64,000 bases of DNA from JBFAPK01 sp040676675. Its GTDB lineage: Bacteria; Actinomycetota; Actinomycetes; Mycobacteriales; Micromonosporaceae. The stretch's first letter is position 1. Each line of letters starts with the position of its first letter. The notes under the pieces were generated by a model, which was not told the origin of the DNA, searched no databases, and saw nothing but the letters and a program-made list of their open reading frames with translations. The stretch spans positions 139,618 through 203,617 of the forward strand of contig NZ_JBFAPK010000008.1 of the NCBI RefSeq assembly GCF_040676675.1. Direction: 5' to 3'. Of this stretch, positions 40,919 to 48,768 are shown in pieces. A program made the position numbers and the translations under genes.

Positions 40919-42828
40919 CCGTCGCCGCCCCGAGCCGCGGAGCCGTCCGGCGAGCGGCCGCCGCGGCGGGGCTGGCCTGGAACGCCGGTGCCGGGATCAC
41001 CTGCCTCGCCGCCGGGCTCGCCGTACTCGGCGGGGTCCTGCCGGTGGCGACGGCCGGGCTGATGGGGCGGGTGGTGGACGAGCTCGCAGGCGGGGAACCC
41101 TTCGGCGCGACCGTCGGCGCTCTCGTCGTGGTGGGCCTGCTCGCGGCGGTACTGCCCGCCGTCGAGCGGTACGCGCACGACGAACTGAACCGGCGCGCCC
41201 GGTTGCGGGCGCAGGACCGTCTGTACGCGGCCGTGAACTCCTTCACCGGCCTGGCCCGGTTCGAGCAGCCCGCCTTCCTGGACCGGTTGCGGCTGGCCGA
41301 GCAGTCCGGTGCGAACACGCCGAGGGAACTGCTGGTCACCGCGCTGGGCGTGGGCCAGACCGCCATCACGCTCGCCAGCTTCCTGGTCACGCTGGCGCTG
41401 CTGCTGCCCGGGCTGGCGGCCGTCGTGGTGGTCGCGGCGACACCGGGGCTGCTGGTCCGGTTGCGCCTCGGCGGCCGGGAGGCGGAACTCGCCGAGACGC
41501 TCAGCCCGGCGAGCCGCCGGCGGATGTTCTTCGCGACGCTGCTCACCGACCAGCAGGCCGCCAAGGAGATCCGGATCTTCGGGCTCGGCGGCTTCCTGCA
41601 CGGCCGGATGCGCCGGGAGCTGGTCGGCATCAACTCGGCCGAGCGGCGGCTCGACCGGCGGACCCTGCTCGCCCAGGTCGCGCTCGCCGGTGGGTCGGCG
41701 GTGGTGGCGGGGTGGGGACTCTTCTGGGCGGTGAGCGCCGCCGCCGCCGGCCGGCTGAGCATCGGCAGCGTCGCCGTGGTCGTCGCCGCCGTCGCGGCCG
41801 TCCAGGCGGGACTCGGGACCCTGGCCGGTCACTTCGGCGCGCTCCGGGCGGCGCTGCGCCTCTTCGGTCACTACCTCGACGTGCTGGACCTGGATCCCGG
41901 GCTCCCGGCCGCGGCCGACCCCCGTCCGCTGCCCCGGCTGCGTCGCGGCATCGAACTGCGCGACGTGTGGTTCCGGTACGCCGAGGACCAGCCCTGGGTG
42001 CTGGCGGGGGTCGACCTCACCATCCCGGCCGGCGGCAGCCTGGCGCTGGTGGGCCTGAACGGCGCGGGAAAGAGCACCCTCGTCAAGCTCCTGTGCCGGC
42101 TGTACGACCCGCAGCGCGGCGCGATCCTCTGGGACGGGGTGGACCTCCGCGCGGTGGAGATAGCAGAGCTGCGGCGCCGGATCGGCGTGGTCTTCCAGGA
42201 CTACATGGCCTTCGACCTGACCGCCGCCGAGAACATCGCACTCGGCGACCTCGACGCGGTCGACGACCGGGGGCGGGTGGTCGCGGCGGCCCGGTACGCG
42301 GGCGTCCACGAGACGGTCACGAAACTGGCCCACGGCTATGACACGCTGCTCAGCCGCCTGTTCGTGAGCGCCGCCGACGGAGCGGACCCGACCACCGGCG
42401 TGCTGCTGTCGGGCGGGCAGTGGCAGCGGCTCGCGCTGGCCCGTGCGCTGATGCGCGACGCGTGCGACCTCCTGATCCTGGACGAGCCCAGCTCGGGTCT
42501 GGACGCCGAGGCGGAGCACGACGTACACACCCGGTTGCGGCGGCACCGCACGGGCCGGACGAGTCTGTTGATCTCGCATCGGCTGAACACCGTACGCGAG
42601 GCGGACCGGATCGTGGTGCTCGCCGGCGGCGAGGTGGTCGAGTCGGGCGACCACGCGACCCTGATGGCGCTCGACGGTGCCTATGCCCGGCTGTTCCGGT
42701 TGCAGTCTCGCGGCTACGCCGACGGCGCCGGCGACCGGGACCGGTCCCGCGACTGCGCCGACGGCCTCGGCGGCGGGGACCGCACCGGCGGCCCGGACCC
42801 GGCCGCCAGTTCAGCGCTGTCCGGGTAG
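40915..42828 (+). CDS. ABC exporter (TMD-NBD) of the cysteine-rich peptide cluster
   Basis: 637 residues from the GTG overlapping the thioredoxin stop. Six-helix domain (~residues 20-310), then ATPase with Walker A GLNGAGKST (~residue 380), signature LSGGQWQRLALARAL, Walker B DLLILDEPSSGLD and the switch SHRLN. There is no C39 peptidase domain, so it does not itself cleave double-glycine leaders; cleavage would fall to the S26 peptidase encoded next. It could serve the cysteine-rich peptide, the LanM product, or both. A low-complexity Asp/Gly/Arg tail of ~35 residues ends the protein. Confidence 0.88.
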   Translation: MTVAAPSRGAVRRAAAAAGLAWNAGAGITCLAAGLAVLGGVLPVATAGLMGRVVDELAGGEPFGATVGALVVVGLLAAVLPAVERYAHDELNRRARLRAQDRLYAAVNSFTGLARFEQPAFLDRLRLAEQSGANTPRELLVTALGVGQTAITLASFLVTLALLLPGLAAVVVVAATPGLLVRLRLGGREAELAETLSPASRRRMFFATLLTDQQAAKEIRIFGLGGFLHGRMRRELVGINSAERRLDRRTLLAQVALAGGSAVVAGWGLFWAVSAAAAGRLSIGSVAVVVAAVAAVQAGLGTLAGHFGALRAALRLFGHYLDVLDLDPGLPAAADPRPLPRLRRGIELRDVWFRYAEDQPWVLAGVDLTIPAGGSLALVGLNGAGKSTLVKLLCRLYDPQRGAILWDGVDLRAVEIAELRRRIGVVFQDYMAFDLTAAENIALGDLDAVDDRGRVVAAARYAGVHETVTKLAHGYDTLLSRLFVSAADGADPTTGVLLSGGQWQRLALARALMRDACDLLILDEPSSGLDAEAEHDVHTRLRRHRTGRTSLLISHRLNTVREADRIVVLAGGEVVESGDHATLMALDGAYARLFRLQSRGYADGAGDRDRSRDCADGLGGGDRTGGPDPAASSALSG

Positions 42829-43275
42829 CCGGGCGACGACCACCCCCAGCAGCCGGTCGGCGGGGAAGAAGCCCCACTGCTTGGAGTCGTTGCTGTTCGG
42901 GTTGTCGCCGATGACGACGAGCGCGTCGGGCGGTACGACGTCGGCCTCCGCGGCCACCCGTACCCGCGCGGGCACCGGGTCGCCCGGCAGCGCGACCGCT
43001 CGTTTGACGTACCACTGCCGGTCGGGCAGCCGCTGGCCCGGTGGAGGCAGGTCCCGCCAGCCGCTGCCCGGCCGCGGGCGTTCGACCACCACGATGTCGC
43101 CGGTCCGGACCCGGGGCAGCCGCCGGCGCGCCACCAGCACCCGGTCACCGTCGTGCAGGGCGGGCGACATGCTGTTGCCCTCGACGGTCACCGCCACGAG
43201 GCGGCGGCGGGCCAGCACCGCCGTCCCCACCGCCCCGGCGAACGCGAGGGCAACTGCGCCGATCAGCACGAACAC
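42811..43275 (-). CDS. S26 family signal peptidase
   Basis: 154 residues, with an N-terminal anchor helix (residues 1-22). Catalytic Ser is in VEGNSMSPAL (~residue 35), the general-base Lys in WYVKRAVALPGD (~residue 91), and box E in VIGDNPNSNDSKQWGFFP. It is much shorter than housekeeping SPase I. It is convergent with the ABC gene and their ends overlap by 18 bases, so it is on a separate transcript, yet clearly belongs to the cluster. Likely cleaves the exported peptide after the AVAGA-like site. Confidence 0.87.
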   Translation of the reverse strand: MFVLIGAVALAFAGAVGTAVLARRRLVAVTVEGNSMSPALHDGDRVLVARRRLPRVRTGDIVVVERPRPGSGWRDLPPPGQRLPDRQWYVKRAVALPGDPVPARVRVAAEADVVPPDALVVIGDNPNSNDSKQWGFFPADRLLGVVVARLPGQR

Positions 43276-43400
43276 CCCGGGTCTGTCCGGCCCGTACCGG
43301 GCCCGTCGGATGCACAGATTCTAGGGAGGTCGACGGTCGTCGGGGCGCCCTTCCCGGGTCGGCGCATGCGCGCCGTATGCGCCGACCCGGACCCGGGTCG

Positions 43401-44396
43401 TCAGGCGGCGGAGAGCTGGCTGGACGCCTCGGCCCTGGCCTCGGCGATCGTGTCCCGGAGGATCTGGTCCAGCCCCCGGGTCGGCGCCCAGCCGGTCAGG
43501 GTGTGCAGCTTGGCGATGTCGGGCACCCGGCGTTCCATGTCCTCGAAGCCCGCGCCGTACGCGGCGTCGTACGGGACGAGGCGGACCGCCGAGTCGCTGC
43601 CGGTGGCCGAGATGATCCGCTCGGCCAGGTCGCGGATGCTGATCTCCTCGGGCGAGCCGACGTTGAACGTCTCCCCGACGGCGGCCTCGGCGTCGAGCAG
43701 CGTGGTCAGCGCGGTGACCACGTCCGACACGTGCGCGAAGCAGCGGGTCTGGTTGCCGTCGCCGAAGACGGTGAGCGGCTCGCCGCGCAGCGCCTGGCGG
43801 ACCAGCCGGGGGACGACCATTCCGTACGCCGGGCTCTGCCGGGGGCCGACCACGTTGAACAGCCGGATCACCACTGTCGGCAGGGCCCGCTCCCGGTGGT
43901 ACGCGTTGGCGAGCAGCTCGTCGACCGCCTTCGCCGTGCTGTACGCCCAGCGCACGACCGCGGGGCTGCCGAGGATGCGGTCGGAGTTCTCGGTCAGCGG
44001 TCCGCGCGAGTTCTTGCCGTAGATCTCCGAGGTGCTCGCCACCATGATCTTCCGGCGGTAGCGGTGGGCCGCCTCGATCACGATCTCGGAGCCCCGAATA
44101 TTGGTGGTGAGTGATTTGAGTGGCTGCTCGACAATGAGCTTCACGCCGACCGCGGCGGCCAGGTGTACGACCGTTTCGCACCGGTGCACCAATTCGTCGA
44201 CAACCAACTCGTCGAGCACGGAACCCTGCACCAGGTGAAAGTTCGGATTCGTGCTGGCGCGTTCCAGGTTGGATAGTTGCCCGGTGGACAGATTGTCGAG
44301 CACGACCACCCGGTCGCCCCGCTCCAGTAGCCTGTCTACCAGGTGGGAGCCGATAAATCCAGCCCCTCCGGTGACCAGAACCGTCCTCCGCCGCAT
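43401..44396 (-). CDS. NAD-dependent sugar epimerase/dehydratase
   Basis: 331 residues from the ATG at 44396 (GAGGAGA upstream). Extended SDR: TVLVTGGAGFIGSHLVDRLL nucleotide site, VVHLAAAVGVK, active-site STSEIYG and WAYSTAKAVDE (YxxxK), and RLFNVVGPRQSPAYGMVVP. Closest in look to UDP-glucuronate decarboxylase, GalE or GDP-sugar dehydratases; the exact sugar cannot be told. It probably makes a precursor for the envelope polysaccharide genes that follow. A 29-residue upstream extension is possible but has no ribosome site. Confidence 0.87.
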   Translation of the reverse strand: MRRRTVLVTGGAGFIGSHLVDRLLERGDRVVVLDNLSTGQLSNLERASTNPNFHLVQGSVLDELVVDELVHRCETVVHLAAAVGVKLIVEQPLKSLTTNIRGSEIVIEAAHRYRRKIMVASTSEIYGKNSRGPLTENSDRILGSPAVVRWAYSTAKAVDELLANAYHRERALPTVVIRLFNVVGPRQSPAYGMVVPRLVRQALRGEPLTVFGDGNQTRCFAHVSDVVTALTTLLDAEAAVGETFNVGSPEEISIRDLAERIISATGSDSAVRLVPYDAAYGAGFEDMERRVPDIAKLHTLTGWAPTRGLDQILRDTIAEARAEASSQLSAA

Positions 44397-44750
44397 AGTC
44401 GTCTCCTCGGTGTGATCGCTGGGGGTGGGCGATTTTGTTTCGGTGCGACTTCGAGCCCTCCGACACGATAGGGGTGCTTCCATCGGACCGGCGACAATTG
44501 GCGTTGTCGGAAATCAGGGTGTCGTGGAAGTTTTGCCGCCGTGCATTCCCGCCCTACCCGGGTCGTGAATGGATTTCGCGTGAACCCGCCGGCCGGCGCG
44601 GCCGATATACCGGTTCCTCCGATCTGTAGCGATACGACCCGTATTGGTAGTGATCGGGGTATAACGGAGGGGTGTTCGGGAGACTGCGAGACCTCGGCAC
44701 CCGAGGTCCGGCTCCCTACCGCTGACCCGCGGGCCGGGAAGGACTGACAC
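44397..44750. promoter_or_regulatory. Divergent intergenic region of the polysaccharide genes
   Basis: 354 bases of noticeably lower GC than the surroundings, separating divergent genes. A TATAAC -10-like element at 44660-44665 points to the right-hand genes; AT-rich TGGCGATTTTG-like sequence near 44428-44440 may serve the left gene. CGATACGACCCGTATTGG near 44629-44646 holds a partial inverted repeat (ATACG/CGTAT). No gene seen. Confidence 0.5.
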
Positions 44751-46064
44751 ATGCAACGTCTGCGGGTCATGCGGATCATCGCCCGGATGTACGTCGGCGG
44801 TCCCGCCCGACAGGTCACCGGGCTCATGCGCGGACTCGACCCGGGCCGGTTCGACCAGCGGCTCTACGCCGGCGAGCCGGATCCCCGCGAGGGCGACTAC
44901 CGGCGGCTGCGCGCCGGCGACGTACCGGTGCAACCGGTGCCCTCGCTCGGCGGTCCACGCGCGACCGACGCGGTCCGGGCGCTGGCCGCCCTGGTGGCCG
45001 CGATGCGGGAGTTCCGGCCGCACGTGGTGCACACCCACGGTACGACGGCCGGGGCGCTCGGCCGGATGGCCGCGACGGGCTGCCGCGTCCCGGTACGCGT
45101 GCACACCTTCCACGGTCACCTGCTGCACGGCTACTTCTCGGTCGCCGGCACCTACGCGCTGACCCGGGCCGAGCGGGCGCTGGCCGTGGTCACCCCCGGT
45201 CTGGTCTCGGTCGGCGCCCGGGTCCGCGACGAACTGCTCGCCGCCGGGATCGGCCGGCCCGGGCAGTACACGGTGATACCGCCCGGGGTGAGCCTGCCGC
45301 CGCCGCCCCCGCGCGACGCGGCCCGGTGGATGCTCGGCCTGCCCGGCTCCGGTCCCGTCGTCGCGTACGTCGGCCGGTTCGCCCCGGTCCGCCGGCTGGA
45401 CCGCTGGCTCGCCGTGGCCGACCAGGTCCGCCGCGTGGTACCGGACGCCCGGTTCGTGGTCTGCGGCGGGGGAGACCGCCAGTACGCGGTGGCCGCCGCG
45501 GCCGAGGCGCGCGGGCTGGACGTGACCTTCCTGTCGTGGCGGGCCGACGTCGAGACGGTCTACGCCGCCGCCGACCTGCTGCTGCTCACCTCCGACAACG
45601 AGGGCATGCCGGTCTGTGTGATCGAGGCGGCCCTGGCGGGACGCCCCGCGGTCGCCACCGACGTGGGCGGCGTGGCCGAGGTGATCCGCGACGGCGAGAC
45701 CGGGCTGCTCGCCGGCCGGGACGTGGCCGAGCTGAGCCGGGCGGTGCTGCGGCTGCTCCGCGACGACGAACTCTGCCGGCGAATGGGGCGGGCCGCCCGG
45801 GCCGACGCCAGCCGCCGGTTCTGCACCAGCCGGCTGGTGGCCGACACCGTCGACCTGTACGACCGGCTGACGGCGGCTCGCGCGGGCGCCGCCCGCGCCC
45901 GGCGCCCGGAGCGCGCCACGCGCCCGCTCCGAGCTGAGCCGGCCGGGGCACCACCGTCCGGCGGGCCCGCGCGTCCGCCCGAACCGTCCGGCCGGGCCGC
46001 GCGCCCGTCCGAACCGATCCCACCAGTGAACGAACTCGTCAACGAAGGAGGGGGACGCCGATGA
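44751..46064 (+). CDS. Glycosyltransferase family 4 protein
   Basis: 437 residues. GT-B fold: N-lobe RIIARMYVGGPARQV, VVHTHGTTAG and HTFHGHLLHGYFS; C-lobe VVAYVGRFAPVRRLDRWL and the donor motif SDNEGMPVCVIEAALAGRPAVATDVGG with the E-x7-E arrangement (~residues 285-305). It should transfer a sugar from a nucleotide donor to a lipid-linked acceptor at the inner membrane. The last ~60 residues are a Pro/Arg/Ala-rich tail. Coupled by ATGA to the next gene. Confidence 0.9.
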   Translation: MQRLRVMRIIARMYVGGPARQVTGLMRGLDPGRFDQRLYAGEPDPREGDYRRLRAGDVPVQPVPSLGGPRATDAVRALAALVAAMREFRPHVVHTHGTTAGALGRMAATGCRVPVRVHTFHGHLLHGYFSVAGTYALTRAERALAVVTPGLVSVGARVRDELLAAGIGRPGQYTVIPPGVSLPPPPPRDAARWMLGLPGSGPVVAYVGRFAPVRRLDRWLAVADQVRRVVPDARFVVCGGGDRQYAVAAAAEARGLDVTFLSWRADVETVYAAADLLLLTSDNEGMPVCVIEAALAGRPAVATDVGGVAEVIRDGETGLLAGRDVAELSRAVLRLLRDDELCRRMGRAARADASRRFCTSRLVADTVDLYDRLTAARAGAARARRPERATRPLRAEPAGAPPSGGPARPPEPSGRAARPSEPIPPVNELVNEGGGRR

Positions 46065-47014
46065 GGGTCCTCGTCACCGGCGGCGCCGGCTTCATCGGCG
46101 CCAACACCTGCCGTGAACTGTCCATCCGCCCGGAGGTCGAGAGTGTGATCGCGCTCGACGACCTGAGCACGGGCTTCGTGGAGAACCTGGCCGGGCTGCC
46201 GGCCCGGCTGGTCACCGGCTCGATCCTCGACCGGGATCTCCTCGACGGCCTGGTGGACCGGGTCGACGCGGTGGTCCACCTGGCCGCGCGTCCGTCGGTA
46301 CCGCGCTCGCTGGCCGACCCCGTCGCCAGTCACGAGGCGAACGCGACCGGGACCCTCTACGTGCTGGAGGCCTGCCGCCGCGCCGGCACCTACGTCGTGG
46401 CGGCCTCCTCGTCGTCGGTCTACGGTTCCGTGGCGGCGCTGCCGAAGCACGAGGACCTGCCGACCCGGCCGATGAGCCCGTACGCCGCGAGCAAGCTCGC
46501 GGCCGAGGGACAGGTGCTGGCCTACCGTTCGGCCTTCGGGGTACCCACCCTCGCGTTGCGTTTCTTCAACGTCTACGGGCCGATGCAGTCGGTCGGGCAC
46601 GCCTACGCGGCGGTGATTCCCGCCTTCATCGACGCCGCGCTGCGCGGCGCCCCGCTGACCGTGCACGGCGACGGCACGCAGAGCCGGGACTTCACCTACG
46701 TCGGCTCCGTCGCCCAGGTCCTCGCCGACGCGGTGATCCGCCGGGTCACCTCGGAGACGCCGGTGAACCTGGCGTACGGCAACCGTGTCTCCCTGCTCGC
46801 GCTGATCGACCGCCTCGCGGCGGTGCTGGAGCGCCCGGTGGAGGTCGAGCACGTGGCGCCCCGGGTCGGCGACGTACGCGAGTCGCAGGCCGACCACACC
46901 CGGCTGAGCACGCTCTTCCCGACGGTGCGCCCGGTACCGCTCGACGAGGGGCTGGCGGCCACGGTCCGCTGGTACCAGGAGTTGTCCCGGTACGCGCCGG
47001 CGGCGATGGCCTGA
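46061..47014 (+). CDS. NAD-dependent epimerase (UDP-sugar 4-epimerase-like)
   Basis: 317 residues. RVLVTGGAGFIGANTCREL nucleotide site, HLAARPSVPRSL, active-site ASSSSVYG and SPYAASKLAAE (YxxxK), RFFNVYGPMQSVG. Resembles WbpP/Gne-type 4-epimerases. Paired with the UDP-N-acetylsugar dehydrogenase encoded convergently at 47138-48400, it could lead to a uronic acid such as UDP-GalNAcA. Start is fixed by the ATGA overlap. Confidence 0.9.
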   Translation: MRVLVTGGAGFIGANTCRELSIRPEVESVIALDDLSTGFVENLAGLPARLVTGSILDRDLLDGLVDRVDAVVHLAARPSVPRSLADPVASHEANATGTLYVLEACRRAGTYVVAASSSSVYGSVAALPKHEDLPTRPMSPYAASKLAAEGQVLAYRSAFGVPTLALRFFNVYGPMQSVGHAYAAVIPAFIDAALRGAPLTVHGDGTQSRDFTYVGSVAQVLADAVIRRVTSETPVNLAYGNRVSLLALIDRLAAVLERPVEVEHVAPRVGDVRESQADHTRLSTLFPTVRPVPLDEGLAATVRWYQELSRYAPAAMA

Positions 47015-47015
47015 T

Positions 47016-47071
47016 CGGTCCCGGTCCCGGTCGCGGCCCGACCCAGGGCCGGGACCGGGACCGGGACCGGT
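47016..47071. terminator. Bidirectional terminator made of GGGACC repeats
   Basis: CGGTCCCGGTCCCGGTC (from 47016) pairs with GACCGGGACCGGGACCG (to about 47071), a repetitive stem between convergent genes. Confidence 0.8.
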
Positions 47072-47137
47072 CAACCCCCGCCGGTCACCCTCGTCCCGTC
47101 GCTGAGCCGGGATGACGGGCGGGACGGGCGGGACGGG

Positions 47138-48400
47138 TCAGAGGTGCTCGACGTTACGGCCGCTGCACCGGTTGCGGGTGTCGAAGACGTAGCGCGCCGA
47201 GCGCACCAGCAACTCGTAGTCGAGGCTGTCGTGGTCGGTGACCACCACCACCGCGTCGGCGGCGCGCACCTCGTGTTCGGTGAGGTTCACGACGGTCACG
47301 CCGGCCGGGATGTGGTGCAGCTCCGCGTGCGGCTCGACGGCGCGTACCTCGGCGCCCAGCCCGCGCAGCCGGGTGGCCACGTCGACGGCGGGGGAGTCGC
47401 GCATGTCGCCGGTGTTCCGCTTGTACGCGAGCCCGATCAGCAGCAGGCGGGACCCCTTCAGCGCCCGGCCCCGCTCGTTCAGCCCGACCATGAGTCGCTG
47501 GACCACGTGCTCGGGCATTCCGTGGTTCACGTCGTTGGCCAGCTCGACGAAGCGGAACTGCCGGCCGAGCGTCCGCTTGACCTGCCAGGAGAGGTAGCAG
47601 GGGTCGATCGGCAGGCAGTGCCCGCCGACACCGGGGCCCGGACGGAACGGCATGAAGCCGAACGGCTTGGTGCTGGCCGCGTCGATCGCCTGCCAGACGT
47701 TGATCTTCAGCTCGTTGGAGAGGACCGCCAGCTCGTTGATCAGGGCGATGTTGACCTGCCGGAACGTGTTCTCGATCAGCTTGGTCAGCTCCGCCACCCG
47801 GGTCGAGTCGACCGGCACGGTCCGCTCCACGATCCGCTGGTAGAAGTCGTCCACCCGGGCCAGCGAGGCGCTGTCCACGCCGGAAACCACCTTCGGGGTG
47901 TTCTCCAGCCGCCAGATCGCGTTGCCCGGGTCGATGCGCTCGGGGCTGTAGCCGAGGTGGAAGTCGCCGGGGCTTTGCAGTCCACTCGCCGTTTCGAGCA
48001 GGGGTCGCAGCAGCTCCTCGGTGGTGCCGGGGTAGGTGGTCGACTCGAGGATCACCGTGCAGCCCGGCCGCAGGTACGGTGCCAGCGCGCTGCCCGCCTG
48101 CTCCACGTAGCTCAGGTCCGGCGCACCGTCCCGCAGCGGCGTGGGCACGCTGATCACGCAGATGTCGAACCCCTGGGCATCCGCGTAGTCGGTGCTCGGC
48201 AGGTAGCGGCGGGTGGCCAGCGCGGCGCCGAGCCGGGCGGAGGAGATGTCCTCCACGAAGGACTCCCCGGTGGAGAGTCGCTTGATCCGGCTGGCGTCCA
48301 CGTCGAGCCCCACGACGTCGAATCCGGCCTCGACGGCCCGCACCGCCAGGGGCAGTCCCACGTAGCCCTGACCGATGACGACTAGCTTCTCAGCGCGCAT
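47138..48400 (-). CDS. Nucleotide sugar dehydrogenase (UDP-N-acetylhexosamine 6-dehydrogenase type)
   Basis: 420 residues. VVIGQGYVGLPLAVRAVEAG NAD site; the catalytic cysteine in GVGGHCLPIDPCYLSWQVK (~residue 258), a spelling typical of WbpA/WecC rather than UDP-glucose dehydrogenases; and LIGLAYKRNTGDMRDSPAVD in the UDP domain. It oxidises C6 of a UDP-N-acetylsugar twice to give the uronate. The promoter region (48401-48500) is unusually AT-rich and carries a small hairpin. Confidence 0.9.
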   Translation of the reverse strand: MRAEKLVVIGQGYVGLPLAVRAVEAGFDVVGLDVDASRIKRLSTGESFVEDISSARLGAALATRRYLPSTDYADAQGFDICVISVPTPLRDGAPDLSYVEQAGSALAPYLRPGCTVILESTTYPGTTEELLRPLLETASGLQSPGDFHLGYSPERIDPGNAIWRLENTPKVVSGVDSASLARVDDFYQRIVERTVPVDSTRVAELTKLIENTFRQVNIALINELAVLSNELKINVWQAIDAASTKPFGFMPFRPGPGVGGHCLPIDPCYLSWQVKRTLGRQFRFVELANDVNHGMPEHVVQRLMVGLNERGRALKGSRLLLIGLAYKRNTGDMRDSPAVDVATRLRGLGAEVRAVEPHAELHHIPAGVTVVNLTEHEVRAADAVVVVTDHDSLDYELLVRSARYVFDTRNRCSGRNVEHL

Positions 48401-48758
48401 GTCGGCTCCTGCTGAATGAATGAGGTAACCCCCACCCTAAGGGGGTTTTCCCCCCGATAACCCCAAAAAGGCATTAATTCGACATACGTGCTGACCTGCG
48501 GTAACGCGCGAGCGCGCCGATCGTTGCACCACCCCGGGTCGGTCCGTGGGAGGCGCGCCACGACGCGCCGCAGCGACGACGCCACGGATGGTGACCGGCG
48601 ATCCGGCGGGTCGGTGTGGGCGCGGGTCGGTGTGGGCGCGGGTCGGCCTCGGACGCCCCGGTCAGGGTGCGTGGGCCGCTACGGCCGGGGCCGTGGCGCC
48701 GGCCGGGTGGTCAGCGTCGCGGGCCGCTACGGCCGGGGCCGTGGCGCCGGCCGGGTGG
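48401..48758. promoter_or_regulatory. AT-rich leader with hairpin, then GC-rich tandem repeats
   Basis: On the minus strand before the dehydrogenase gene the sequence is AT-rich (about 48421-48490). AACCCCC (48427-48433) and GGGGGTT (48441-48447) form a 7-bp stem with a 7-base loop about 30 bases before the start codon. A 16-base unit containing GTGTGGGCGCGGGT is repeated at 48613-48644. A perfect 48-base tandem repeat begins at 48673. No gene seen. Confidence 0.6.
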
Positions 48759-48768
48759 TCAGCGTCGC
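48673..48768. repeat. Perfect 48-base tandem duplication over the kinase stop codon
   Basis: 48673-48720 and 48721-48768 are identical (unit starts GGGCCGCTACGGCCGGGGCC). The second copy covers the stop codon of the Ser/Thr kinase gene (48759-48761), so unit loss or gain could change the protein end. Identity suggests a recent event. Confidence 0.92.
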
